Assembly: GCF_013393905.1 (NCBI RefSeq)
Contig: NZ_CP040272.1
Location: forward strand, 2,852,001 to 2,916,000
DNA: 64,000 nucleotides
Origin: Nostoc sp. C052
GTDB taxonomy: Bacteria; Cyanobacteriota; Cyanobacteriia; Cyanobacteriales; Nostocaceae
Reading direction: 5' to 3'
Below are positions 55,454 through 64,000 of the stretch, one piece after another (the first letter of the stretch is position 1; each line of letters begins with the position of its first letter). A model generated the notes under the pieces. That model saw only the letters and a list, made by a program, of their open reading frames with translations. It was not told the DNA's origin and searched no databases. Position numbers and translations under genes: made by a program.

Positions 55454-56464
55454 ATGACTAACCCAACGTCATCTACCACTGAGCAAGAAGCAATAATTGA
55501 CGAGATTATCGCAAGTAGTCTTCAAGCTCAACAAAAAAATGGCCCAGACCTCCGCCAAATTCATAGCAAAAGTCATGGACTGCTTTGGGGAGAGTTTATT
55601 ATTGAACCCAATCTTCCTGAAGACCTGAGAGTAGGTTTATTCAAAACGCCCCAAACCTATCCTGCATGGATTCGGTTCTCTAGCGGTGGTTCGCCTCAAA
55701 AGCGTGGTAAATTCAACTCCGATACCCAACCGGATGTTCGCGGTATCGCCATCAAGGTGATGAATGTGGACGGACAAAAAGTGCTGGATGATGAAGAAAA
55801 AACTCAAGATTTTATACTCAACAATTATCCTACTTTTTTGACCAAAGACGTTCGTGATTACGCGGATCTCTCCAAAGCAGGTAGTGGACAACTTACCCCA
55901 GAACGGTTGGAAGAACTTGGTTACGCATTTGCGATCTTGCAAAAAATTGGCAGCCAGAAGGTAGGAAATCCACTTTTGATTCAATATTGGAGCATGGCTC
56001 CGTTTAAATTTGGTGAGCGCATTGTAAAATTATCTGTCAAATCTCAACAGCCAGAACAACCACCAGAAACACTTCCAGAATCGGAAAATTACCTCCGAGA
56101 AACTCTGGTCAAATATTTGACTGAAGAAGGTCGAGAAGCATCTTTTGACTTCTTCATTCAGTTTTATGTAGATGATGAGAAAACGCCGATTGAAGACCAT
56201 ATCAAAGAGTGGCAAGAAGCAGATTCACCACTTATAAAAGTTGCAACTGTCCGCATTCCCAGCCAGAAATTTGACTTTGAAGAACGCAAACGCTTAGATG
56301 AGGGTTTGCTGTTTTCCCCTTGGCATACACTGCTAGAGCATGAACCTGTTGGAAGTGTGAATCTCTCTCGCAAGAGGCTTTACAGCGAACTTGCAAAGTA
56401 TCGACGTGAACAAATTGCTAAACGCTTGCGAGAACCAGAACCTTATGTAGCGGTTGAAGATTAA
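55454..56464 (+). CDS. Catalase-fold heme protein (minimal catalase family)
   Basis: 336 residues. It has the catalase-fold pattern of short bacterial homologues: IHSKSHGLLWGEFIIEP (distal His), PAWIRFSSGGSPQKRGKFNS with PDVRGIAIKVMNV, FILNNYPTFLTKDVRDYADL, and near the end GLLFSPWHTLLEHEPVGSVN with ARG/TYR residues (RKRLYSELAKYRRE) that should supply the proximal Tyr. Some relatives act with lipoxygenase as allene oxide or hydroperoxide enzymes. No lipoxygenase is adjacent, so peroxidase or fatty-acid hydroperoxide activity is only a guess. Confidence 0.83.
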   Translation: MTNPTSSTTEQEAIIDEIIASSLQAQQKNGPDLRQIHSKSHGLLWGEFIIEPNLPEDLRVGLFKTPQTYPAWIRFSSGGSPQKRGKFNSDTQPDVRGIAIKVMNVDGQKVLDDEEKTQDFILNNYPTFLTKDVRDYADLSKAGSGQLTPERLEELGYAFAILQKIGSQKVGNPLLIQYWSMAPFKFGERIVKLSVKSQQPEQPPETLPESENYLRETLVKYLTEEGREASFDFFIQFYVDDEKTPIEDHIKEWQEADSPLIKVATVRIPSQKFDFEERKRLDEGLLFSPWHTLLEHEPVGSVNLSRKRLYSELAKYRREQIAKRLREPEPYVAVED

Positions 56465-56860
56465 CTACTGTGAATTAGCTTCAAACTGTAAGATGATAGG
56501 CTATAAGCCTACTTGATTAGATCCGATTTCTGGTGTTGCTGATTTGATGTATAAAGTTTATAAGTTTTGCAACCAAAACTCTTGTAGAGGCGTAAAATTT
56601 TATGTCTCTGCATCTATCTATATGGATTGAGATTCCAACTTATTGAAGAAGTCGACAATTGCTTTAACCAGATTTTGGATGATAGGTTACGATAAAATTA
56701 ACCAAATTTGGCTTTAAAAATGAATCGTCTGCAATTGATCCGTGTGCGGAAAATATGGGTAAGAATGGGTGAGCATCCACCTAATATTTGACAATAGATA
56801 TAACCGCTTGTAATCAAACATAAGTTAATTAAAAAAAAGATAATTTCCTATATTAATCAA
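56465..56860. other. Spacer before the permease
   Basis: About 400 AT-rich bases with no gene. A small hairpin taggct/agccta sits 33 bases after the catalase-fold gene, and a fragment of the cttgaagaagtcg repeat is near 56643. The permease promoter should be here. Confidence 0.5.
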
Positions 56861-57697
56861 ATGCTGAACTGGAAAAAATCACGATCGCAGATTCTACTAA
56901 TGTATGCAGTGTTGGGAGCGATCGCACTGTTGATGCTCTTTCCTTTACTATGGCTAATTAGTACAGCCTTAAAATCGCCGACGGAAAATATTTTTCAGTC
57001 GCCGCCACAGTTGCTACCCAGTCAACCGACACTAAATAACTTCTCTAGTGTGTGGAACTCTTTACCTTTTGGGCAATACCTGTATAACAGTACTTTGGTG
57101 TCAGTGCTGACTGTAGGCTTAAATCTGCTGTTTTGCGCTTTAGCTGCCTATCCGTTGGCGAGATTGTCCTTTGTGGGGCGAGACTGGATTTTTGTAGCGA
57201 TTGTCTCCACGATTATGATTCCCTTCCAAATCGTGATGATTCCCCTTTATATTTTGACAGTCCAGTTGGGTTTGACAAATAGTTATTTGGGGATGATTTT
57301 TCCCAGTTTAGCTTCTGCCTTTGGCATTTTTCTGTTACGCCAAGCTTTTATGAGCGTCCCTAAAGAAATAGAAGAAGCCGCCCGCATGGATGGCAGCTCA
57401 GAGTTAGGATTATGGTGGCATATTATGTTACCGGCAGTTCGCCCAGCACTGGTAACTTTAGCTATTTTTGTATTTATTGGTGCTTGGAGTGACTTTTTGT
57501 GGCCTTTAATTGTCATCCAAGACGAAAATTTATACACTCTTCCCTTGGGAGTCGCAAAACTAGCAGGTACATTTTCCCTTGATTGGCGGTTGGTAGCTGC
57601 TGGTTCAGTCATTGCGATCGCCCCAGTATTATTACTGTTTCTATTCTTACAACGTTACATTGTACCCACAGAAACAGGTAGTGGCGTCAAGGGGTGA
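56861..57697 (+). CDS. Carbohydrate ABC transporter permease (MalG-like)
   Basis: 278 residues, six membrane segments. The C-terminal EAA loop EEAARMDGSSELGLWWHIML, which docks with the ATPase, is typical of CUT1 MalG-type permeases, as is the N-terminal LLWLISTALKSPTENIF. No partner permease, binding protein or ATPase gene is adjacent. In cyanobacteria such components are often scattered, so it probably joins subunits encoded elsewhere. Confidence 0.92.
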   Translation: MLNWKKSRSQILLMYAVLGAIALLMLFPLLWLISTALKSPTENIFQSPPQLLPSQPTLNNFSSVWNSLPFGQYLYNSTLVSVLTVGLNLLFCALAAYPLARLSFVGRDWIFVAIVSTIMIPFQIVMIPLYILTVQLGLTNSYLGMIFPSLASAFGIFLLRQAFMSVPKEIEEAARMDGSSELGLWWHIMLPAVRPALVTLAIFVFIGAWSDFLWPLIVIQDENLYTLPLGVAKLAGTFSLDWRLVAAGSVIAIAPVLLLFLFLQRYIVPTETGSGVKG

Positions 57698-57744
57698 AGG
57701 AAGCAGGGGAAGACAAGAAGAATAAGTAATGCCCAATTCCCAAT

Positions 57745-58398
57745 TCAATAAGCACCAGTCTTTTTAAATACCACCCAGATAGTTTTAATAATTAGACTCA
57801 GGTCATAAGTTACAGACCACTTGCGTTGATAATCTATATCCATTTTGACAATGGTTTCAAAGTCTGTAATGCTCGAACGTCCATTCGCTTGCCATTCTCC
57901 GGTAATACCTGGTTTGACTCGTAATCTATCCCAGTGGTGTAGTTCGTAATGACTAACTTCATCAGGAGTAGGTGGACGAGTACCAACTAAACTCATATCC
58001 CCTAACAAAACATTCCAAAATTGAGGAAATTCATCTAAGCTAGTACGCCGTAAAAATTTACCTACAGGAGTAATGCGAGGATCGTCAATAGACTTAAAGA
58101 TATGACCTTTAGCTTGATTTTTAACCAAATGCTTGAGTTTATCAGCATCAACAATCATGGAGCGAAATTTCCAGATGCGGAAAGTTTTTCCGTTCAAACC
58201 ACAACGAATTTGGGAATAAAATATTGGACTTGGCCCATGAATAAAGGTAACAATCGCCACAGGAATTGCTACCATAAATGTGATTATCAGCCCCACAATG
58301 GCTCCAACAATGTCAATTAATCGTTTTCTCACGCTCAAAGTTGACGGGTGTGAAGGCTGTTGCGAACAATTAACTGAATAAAGATAAAGATTATTCAC
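57745..58398 (-). CDS. Sugar transferase (polyprenyl-phosphate hexose-1-P transferase)
   Basis: 217 residues, short WcaJ/WbaP type. One membrane hairpin (RLIDIVGAIVGLIITFMVAI), then IWKFRSMIVDADKLKHLV, RTSLDEFPQFWNVLLGDMSL, VGTRPPTPDE and PGITGEWQANGRSS. The TRPPTPDEV block differs from the RPLVAEE of the cluster enzyme, suggesting another donor sugar or acceptor. It stands alone, convergent with the permease. Confidence 0.92.
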   Translation of the reverse strand: MNNLYLYSVNCSQQPSHPSTLSVRKRLIDIVGAIVGLIITFMVAIPVAIVTFIHGPSPIFYSQIRCGLNGKTFRIWKFRSMIVDADKLKHLVKNQAKGHIFKSIDDPRITPVGKFLRRTSLDEFPQFWNVLLGDMSLVGTRPPTPDEVSHYELHHWDRLRVKPGITGEWQANGRSSITDFETIVKMDIDYQRKWSVTYDLSLIIKTIWVVFKKTGAY

Positions 58399-58748
58399 AG
58401 GGGCTAACTTATTTCATAACAGGAATCTTTTCATTAGTAGTCTAGACATAGACATGATTGTTAGGCGATTTTTAGTACTGTTGTCCCTACTACTGAGTGT
58501 TACTATACACAGATTTTAACCAATATAAAAACCAAAAACTTAAATTTTACAGAATCTTTCAATTAAAGTCATAGATTGTGAATCTACAGTATTTTTATCT
58601 ATTACCTAAACAAAAATACTACTATCGTACACATCCAAAAAATTACTGTGCTGAAGTACTACTAGTACTTTACTAAATTCCAAATACCTATGTCATAAGC
58701 ATTTGGAATTTTGGGTAGTATTCTTATTTCTAGCGTTATGTACCAGTC
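58399..58748. other. AT-rich spacer
   Basis: 350 bases with no gene. The right part holds the hairpin listed separately; the left part should hold the promoter of the minus-strand sugar transferase. Confidence 0.5.
58676..58710 (-). terminator. Hairpin downstream of the large Hsp70-like gene
   Basis: 10-bp stem aattccaaat / atttggaatt with a 15-base loop, 39 bases beyond the stop codon on the minus strand. The trailing T run is short, so termination is plausible but not certain. Confidence 0.5.
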
Positions 58749-61700
58749 TCAATGAGCAACCTCTAAAGCGAAATTCTCTGTATATGGTTCCTCCAATGAT
58801 TGCTGATTACTAGCTTTGATCGCATTTAGATAGCGACGCAAAGATAACAGTTGTTGAGAATTTGGACGATAAGTAAGACTCCCTTGTTTTTCAAAAAGTG
58901 ATGCAGTGGCGATCGCTTGATAGTCAGGATTTTCTTGCGAACTCTGGGTGAGCCAAGTTGAATCTGTGACTGAAGGTATTAAACCCGAAGGCAATTCACC
59001 TTCCAAAAAAGCCAGCAGCCGTTGCTGACAAATGCGAGTATTGATCCCACGACCCTCAAATAACTGAATAACTTCACCGAAAGATAAGGGACGATCTGGT
59101 AGCAGCCGCAGCAATTCTGTAAATAAGAAATAATCAGTGTATTTTTGCCTGGGTATATCTAAAATTTGGGGATGCAGAGGCAGCATCGCCAAACCATAAG
59201 CAACCCGACTGCAATTAGGAGCGCCGTTGTCTCCGAGATATGAATCTTGAATAATCTTAGCGCTGGGGAGTTTTTGGCGTAACCAGCGATTCACCGTCGC
59301 AACACAAGCCACCCCGCCAGTTAGAATCGCTTGATTAATGGCTTCTGTGGGGATGCCACGAGCTACCAATAACTTGTTGAGTTCTCGATTTAGGCGGCGC
59401 ACAAAGGGGATAAATACCTGGCTTTCTAAATCTCGTCGCTGCAAAATCCACTGCTGATCGGCTAATTCTAGGGTAAAAGAGTCTTGGTGTTGCAAAATCA
59501 GCTTTAGTGCTAGTGCTGCATCTAATACAGCCTGTCCCAGTAGAGAACTTTCTAGACGTTGCTGGAGGCGAATTCGAGCGCTGATATCTGGTTCTCCGAC
59601 TCTGGGTAGTTCTAATTCTTCCAACCCTAAAGTCTGCCAACGCATTTGATCTAAACCGGGAATTGACGGTTGCCATTGCCAAGGATTACTAGTAGTAGTT
59701 TTGCGTAGGCCTAGCTCGCCTTTGGCATCGCTTGGTGTTTCTGAGCGTGATTGTCGAGATTTCGGTGGCAATAGCAGCTGGCAAATAATATCTTGTTCAA
59801 TTCCTTTACCAGCATAAGCAAAACTGTGGAGCATGAAATCATTGTATGTCAATTGCACCAAGCTTTCTGGTACATTCACCAGCAACATTTCTGTGGCATT
59901 TGCCCCAATGTTAATCACCAGGGTGTTGCCAATAATCGGCTGTTCGCTGGTTTTTGCTGGACGATCGCTTTGACCATCGGTTAATTTTACTTGCTCACCG
60001 TTAGCGGCATCGAGTTCTGGGAGTAGACTAGCGATCGCTTCTTCAACAAAAAAGACTTGCTGCGGATGTTGAATAAGTTTGCTAGTGAGTAAAGCTTCCC
60101 GCACATTAAAGCGGTATTGTTCCGACCAGCTAGATGGACAGGTGCAAATGACACCTGCAATATTATTGATAATCTGGGGAAAATTTTGTTCGCTGATCCC
60201 AACAGCGGCAGCCATTAAACTAGGGGTGGTAGAAGTTTTTTCAGATTTGAGGGTTAATAGTAGCTTAGAGAGCGATCGCACAATCCAGATCAAAGGGCCT
60301 GCTGAAAATTCATTTAATTGCAAAACAGGTTCCCATTTCTGTTTTTCACTCTTGTAGGGAATAGCTACTTGTAAATATGGCTTCAACTGCGCCGAGTAGA
60401 GATTATTGATCGTCGAATCTGCTGTTGATCTCGGTGTTGCAGGAGTGGTGGGGGAGCGATCGGGTACTTTATCTTGAGCAACAGCCGCAGGTGTCGTCTG
60501 CTCATGTGTTTCGGTACTTTCGTTTTCACCGTGGGGTATAGAAGCTGTAGGCAGATAAACCTCTGTTGGCAAACGAAACGATTGCTGGAACGAACTTGTT
60601 CCCGGTGGATTCTCTGCTGACCAGTAGATAGGATGTACAACAAAAGTCGAGCGATTTAATAATGTAGCAGAAATTCCTGTTGTACCTAAATCAATTCCTA
60701 AATACCAGACTGGTTCTATAACATTAGGCGCAACCTCTGGATTATTTATGGAGTTGGAAATTGTTGCTGAAGAACTTTCTTGAACAGGAGTTACGACTTC
60801 CTTTTTTTTGTCAGTTTCTATCTGGGGAACTGCCAAACTGGAGAAAGCAGCAGTTGAGGTATTTTCTGCTATTTGGAGATTTTCAGAGGAAGTTGTGGGG
60901 ATGGTGTCTTGAGTTGTATCAAGTATTTCTGAGAAAATATCCAAATTGGTAGCTGGTTGTGACTCAGAATTTAGCTGCCGATCAAAATTAGCCAAATCCC
61001 GATCTAATTGCTGCAACTGTTCTTCATCTAGGGAAATATCAGGTACGGCTGGAGCCTGATTTGACTCAATAGAAAGCAAGTTTTCTTGGGGTGAAGCAGC
61101 AATGTAGTTATCTGAAGTCGGTTCTGGCTGATCATCGTTAATTAATACTTCCGATATAGCGATATCTTCTTTGCCAGTCGCTTCGCTTTCCTGTAGGGGT
61201 ACAGTAGGCTTTTCTTCTCCTGTCGGAGACGCTGCACGAACAGGAGGTTGCGCGTAGTTTTCTTCTCCGTAATGATCTACCAACGTAATTTCTGCGACTT
61301 CTGGAGTAACTGGTGCTGTAGTTGTGACATCCTCCACGAAGGATAATACTTCTAGCGATCGCTGCTCACTACTTGTATCAGGCAATAGGTCAGTGAGGGT
61401 ATTAATTGTATCAACACTAGCTGGCTGAGTGTCGAGTTGCGCGGGTAAACTGTCTGTTTGTGAGGTAGAGAAGCTCAGAGGTAAGTCTAGATCGGTATCC
61501 TCTTCAAAAAATAGTTCTTCCTGTGGCTCTGATAAATCTGTGGTTTCTCCTAAAGTTTCTTGGGTTGAAAAACTTGTATCTGGTAATACAACAGCAGAAT
61601 CCACAGTTGGAGTTACAGATGGGGAGTCTGTGGAAACAGATAAGTCATTTGTGGCAACATCAAGGCTGGGATTATTAACATCACCAGCACCAAATAAACT

Positions 61701-62828
61701 AGCGTAAAGTTGGTCTACTTCATCACCAATTAAGGCAGAAATATCTTGCGGTAATTCGATCGGGGTTTCAGAAGATCCAGACGAGTCTAAACCAAGCTGC
61801 AACAGCGCTGCATCTAAATCTTCGGTGAGGGTAGTCTCCTGTTGCTCAGAATTAATAATGAGTGGAGATGAAGTTTCTGGTTGTATCAGTTCCAAGGGGT
61901 GGGGAGCAACTTCCGCAGCGATCGCGCCTGGTTCAGGCAATGATGGTAGTGTCTCAGATTCTATCCTCAAGAAAGATGTCTGGGAACTAGGGGATTCTTG
62001 CTGCAAATGCTGGGTCAAATTATTGAGAAAGCTGGTCATCAGCTGTTCACCCTGCATCCCCTTGCTATGCATTCTTGCCAGTGCTTGCGACAGAGATTCG
62101 TAATAAGTATTAATGTTGCGCTGTAGTGCCTCAAAGACTACATTCACCGTCCCATCTAGTGATAATAGGCGCTGATCCAAATCCCTAGCTAGCTGAGTTA
62201 ACCGCTCCACACTGTCTGGTGATTCTAAAAAAGGTTGAGTTGCAGAGGTTGCGCGATCGATTTCTCCTGAAGAACTGGCGGATTTGTCCCCCGTCTTTCC
62301 GACCACTGGTGTTAAAGTTGGCACAAGGCGACTCATGAGTACCTGTAAAAACTCGGTAATCATTTGCTCTTGGTTAGTCAACTGCTGCGCTAGGGAATAG
62401 TTTTGCAAACGCTTTTGTTCTAGCTGGCGAATTTCCTGTATCAGGTTGGCTCGCTCTTGCAAGAGCGATTCTAATTCCGATCGCAACGGCTGAATCAATC
62501 TCGAAAATTCATTTTTTAATTGCCCGGCGTCAACAGGACTCTGTTCCTGACTGGGTGCGAGCTGCGGTAGTGGATACTGGTTGCGATCGCGATCAATAAA
62601 TTTTGTTAACAAAGGCGAACGCGATTCTTCAGAAGACTGATTTGGGATGCCGTTCTCTAATGCTTCTTTTTCTTGCAACCTCACCAAAAAGTCGCGAATT
62701 CGTTCTAAAACTTCTTTAGGCTCTTGCGCCTGACCAGAAAAAAATCTAGACAGGCGCTTGCCACCACTGGCAAGTAAATTGTCAATGTCTGCGATCAGCT
62801 TTTGAATTTCATCAGTACTGGAAGTCAC
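58749..62828 (-). CDS. Large cyanobacterial protein with C-terminal Hsp70/actin-like ATPase
   Basis: 1359 residues. Part 1 (about 1-290): helical, with coiled coil (LESLLQERANLIQEIRQLEQ). Part 2 (about 290-700): acidic Ser/Thr/Glu-rich low complexity. Part 3 (about 705-1260): an actin-superfamily ATPase with phosphate-1 YLGIDLGTTGISATLL, phosphate-2 NTLVINIGANATEMLLVNV (near 975) and adenosine motif AILTGGVACVATVNRWLRQ (near 1170). There is no normal substrate-binding domain of DnaK. I recognise it only as a cyanobacteria-specific architecture. It may be a scaffold whose nucleotide state drives assembly, which is inference. Confidence 0.85.
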   Translation of the reverse strand: MTSSTDEIQKLIADIDNLLASGGKRLSRFFSGQAQEPKEVLERIRDFLVRLQEKEALENGIPNQSSEESRSPLLTKFIDRDRNQYPLPQLAPSQEQSPVDAGQLKNEFSRLIQPLRSELESLLQERANLIQEIRQLEQKRLQNYSLAQQLTNQEQMITEFLQVLMSRLVPTLTPVVGKTGDKSASSSGEIDRATSATQPFLESPDSVERLTQLARDLDQRLLSLDGTVNVVFEALQRNINTYYESLSQALARMHSKGMQGEQLMTSFLNNLTQHLQQESPSSQTSFLRIESETLPSLPEPGAIAAEVAPHPLELIQPETSSPLIINSEQQETTLTEDLDAALLQLGLDSSGSSETPIELPQDISALIGDEVDQLYASLFGAGDVNNPSLDVATNDLSVSTDSPSVTPTVDSAVVLPDTSFSTQETLGETTDLSEPQEELFFEEDTDLDLPLSFSTSQTDSLPAQLDTQPASVDTINTLTDLLPDTSSEQRSLEVLSFVEDVTTTAPVTPEVAEITLVDHYGEENYAQPPVRAASPTGEEKPTVPLQESEATGKEDIAISEVLINDDQPEPTSDNYIAASPQENLLSIESNQAPAVPDISLDEEQLQQLDRDLANFDRQLNSESQPATNLDIFSEILDTTQDTIPTTSSENLQIAENTSTAAFSSLAVPQIETDKKKEVVTPVQESSSATISNSINNPEVAPNVIEPVWYLGIDLGTTGISATLLNRSTFVVHPIYWSAENPPGTSSFQQSFRLPTEVYLPTASIPHGENESTETHEQTTPAAVAQDKVPDRSPTTPATPRSTADSTINNLYSAQLKPYLQVAIPYKSEKQKWEPVLQLNEFSAGPLIWIVRSLSKLLLTLKSEKTSTTPSLMAAAVGISEQNFPQIINNIAGVICTCPSSWSEQYRFNVREALLTSKLIQHPQQVFFVEEAIASLLPELDAANGEQVKLTDGQSDRPAKTSEQPIIGNTLVINIGANATEMLLVNVPESLVQLTYNDFMLHSFAYAGKGIEQDIICQLLLPPKSRQSRSETPSDAKGELGLRKTTTSNPWQWQPSIPGLDQMRWQTLGLEELELPRVGEPDISARIRLQQRLESSLLGQAVLDAALALKLILQHQDSFTLELADQQWILQRRDLESQVFIPFVRRLNRELNKLLVARGIPTEAINQAILTGGVACVATVNRWLRQKLPSAKIIQDSYLGDNGAPNCSRVAYGLAMLPLHPQILDIPRQKYTDYFLFTELLRLLPDRPLSFGEVIQLFEGRGINTRICQQRLLAFLEGELPSGLIPSVTDSTWLTQSSQENPDYQAIATASLFEKQGSLTYRPNSQQLLSLRRYLNAIKASNQQSLEEPYTENFALEVAH

Positions 62829-63364
62829 TTTTATTACCTTATGTAGAAAATTGTCTCAACTAATATAACAAGTACTTTACAATCACTATTCGCGCAGCGT
62901 CTCCCATCAGAGAAGTTTTGAGTGGCAAAAACCGCTGCTTGGACTTGTGACTGTCATTATGTTATGGATTACTGGCAGCCGTGGCAATCTTCAGTCAGTC
63001 TTTGTTCGAGAAGCTTCGTTTTAGAGGTCATTAGTTGCCTATTTTTGAAAATCGCTAAAATACCTGAGCAATAATTTACTCCCTTTAGTATCATTGATGT
63101 TGTTTGCCTATATTCTGAACTAATCAAGTTTGCAGTGCAGCTAGCCCCTAAGCAATACAACCGCCGGCTATAAACTACTTTTTGCAAAACTTTTACTCCG
63201 TTTAAACTTATAGGTAAAGATTATTTAGAAAAACGTTCTTGTCGCTTTCTTGTGTAGCATAGTTTAGTTTTCTCTTTGAAAGGGAACTGTGCAATGATAG
63301 CTGAGGCTAAAAATGGCGCTCTTGTTTGTTGTGTGTACATAGCAGCTTGAATAAAGATGTTGTA
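62829..63364. other. Divergent promoter region
   Basis: About 535 bases between the minus-strand Hsp70-like gene and the plus-strand Crp/Fnr gene; promoters for both are expected here. Small frames in it have no coding character. No clear operator seen. Confidence 0.5.
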
Positions 63365-64000
63365 ATGGAAGACCGATATAGCTTGCAAGCACAGGCTAAT
63401 CCCTGGATGATCACCTCCGCTCCCTTTTTTCAAGGGTTGCCAGAAACGGCTGTGGAATCAGCCCTCATCCATCTTGTCACCCGCACTCACCCAGCCAATC
63501 AGGTAATTCTGCTGGAAAATGACTGGGGCGGTTCTGTGTATTTTATTATGGACGGATGGGTAAAAATTCGCACCTACAATCTGGAGGGGAAAGAGGTAAC
63601 GCTGAATATTCTTGGCAAAGGAGAATTATTTGGTGAAATGGCGGCCCTAGATGAAGTGCCTCGCTCTACAGATGTGATTACCTTAGCGCCAACGGTAATA
63701 GGCAGTATGCCTGCTCAGGATTTTGTCAAGTTGCTTCAGATAGAACCCTTAGCAGGAGTTCGATTGGCGCAACTAATGGCCCGACGTTTGCGGCAAGTAA
63801 ATCGCCGATTGCGGTTGCGGGAATCTGATAGCCAGTCAAGAGTAGCAGATACGTTGTTATTTTTGGCAGAAGGACAGGGAAAAAAAGGGCAAACGGGAAC
63901 CGAAATCCCCAATTTACCTCATCGGGAATTGAGTAGCTTGAGCGGACTGGCGCGGGAAACGGTGACGCGAGTCTTGACAAGGCTAGAAAAAAAAGGCTTG
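63365..64000 (+). CDS. Crp/Fnr family transcription regulator, cut by window edge
   Basis: First 212 codons. Cyclic-nucleotide-type sensor domain (about 20-135): SVYFIMDGWVKIRTYNLEGK, GKGELFGEMAALDEVPRSTD. Then the dimerisation helix LAQLMARRLRQVNRRLRLRE and the start of the HTH, with recognition-helix text LSGLARETVTRVLTRLEKKG. The missing part is only the last 10-30 residues. The cAMP-contact pattern (RST after GEMA) is partly kept, so ligand binding is possible but not sure. Target genes are unknown. Confidence 0.93.
   Translation, partial: MEDRYSLQAQANPWMITSAPFFQGLPETAVESALIHLVTRTHPANQVILLENDWGGSVYFIMDGWVKIRTYNLEGKEVTLNILGKGELFGEMAALDEVPRSTDVITLAPTVIGSMPAQDFVKLLQIEPLAGVRLAQLMARRLRQVNRRLRLRESDSQSRVADTLLFLAEGQGKKGQTGTEIPNLPHRELSSLSGLARETVTRVLTRLEKKGL

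Noticed and set aside
59335..62103. Several frames of 60-115 residues inside the Hsp70-like gene
   Set aside because: They are shadows of the long gene in other frames; the long frame has clear ATPase motifs.
62969..63433. Two minus-strand frames ahead of the Crp/Fnr gene
   Set aside because: No coding character; the second overlaps the start of the real plus-strand gene.

Overview
The window looks like chromosome of a filamentous, heterocyst-forming cyanobacterium close to Nostoc. The palindrome GCGATCGC (HIP1) recurs throughout, intergenic spaces carry tandem heptamers and REP-like hairpins, and the gene content is cyanobacterial: dark-operative protochlorophyllide reductase, PII, a SLH/OprB-type porin and a chromosomal ParM/ParR-like pair. 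Both edges cut a gene: clpB on the left (minus strand) and a Crp/Fnr regulator on the right (plus strand).

Layout. 0-2.3 kb: clpB, then a MITE with clean target duplications at the start codon of a small acidic protein, then a TIGR02450-type protein. 2.9-6.2 kb: chlL, a DUF5331-type gene and chlN. 6.3-9.5 kb: an accessory patch with an AbiEii-type nucleotidyltransferase, a broken PIN toxin, a membrane/coiled-coil protein of unknown role and a small ORF whose start lies in a second MITE. 9.7-17.1 kb: housekeeping genes (pyrE, a CAU-anticodon tRNA, a CorC/HlyC protein, queC, a Gfo/Idh/MocA oxidoreductase, DedA). 17.4-19.0 kb: a ParM-like actin and its ParR-like partner (CorM/CorR). 19.4-27.0 kb: a two-gene NTPase module, a P-loop ATPase followed by a 2098-residue NACHT-TPR protein whose repeats were recently amplified; this is the best candidate here for an undescribed system. 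27.3-31.8 kb: phosphohexomutase, rdgB, glnB with a plausible NtcA promoter, and thiD.

32.3-37.9 kb holds a tandem duplication of secreted beta-helix genes. Each copy is preceded by the same decayed relic; the first copy is truncated, while the second keeps three near-identical 115-residue domains and RTX repeats. 38-48 kb is mixed: an MtfA-type peptidase, SH3, TspO, a cNMP-binding protein, Lin0512, AbrB-type permease, DUF1838, a retropepsin-like protein, Uma2 and a CSP41-like reductase, separated by dispersed repeats. 48.6-53 kb is a surface-polysaccharide cluster: GT4 glycosyltransferase, undecaprenyl-phosphate sugar transferase, gmd and fcl, which together would make GDP-fucose and start a lipid-linked glycan. 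A second sugar transferase lies at 57.7 kb. The rest holds an iron-uptake-type porin, 5-formyl-THF cyclo-ligase, a catalase-fold protein, a lone sugar-ABC permease, a 1359-residue protein ending in an Hsp70/actin-like ATPase, and the Crp/Fnr gene.

All calls come from reading motifs and repeats by eye. No similarity search was run, so family names are recognition and not database results.
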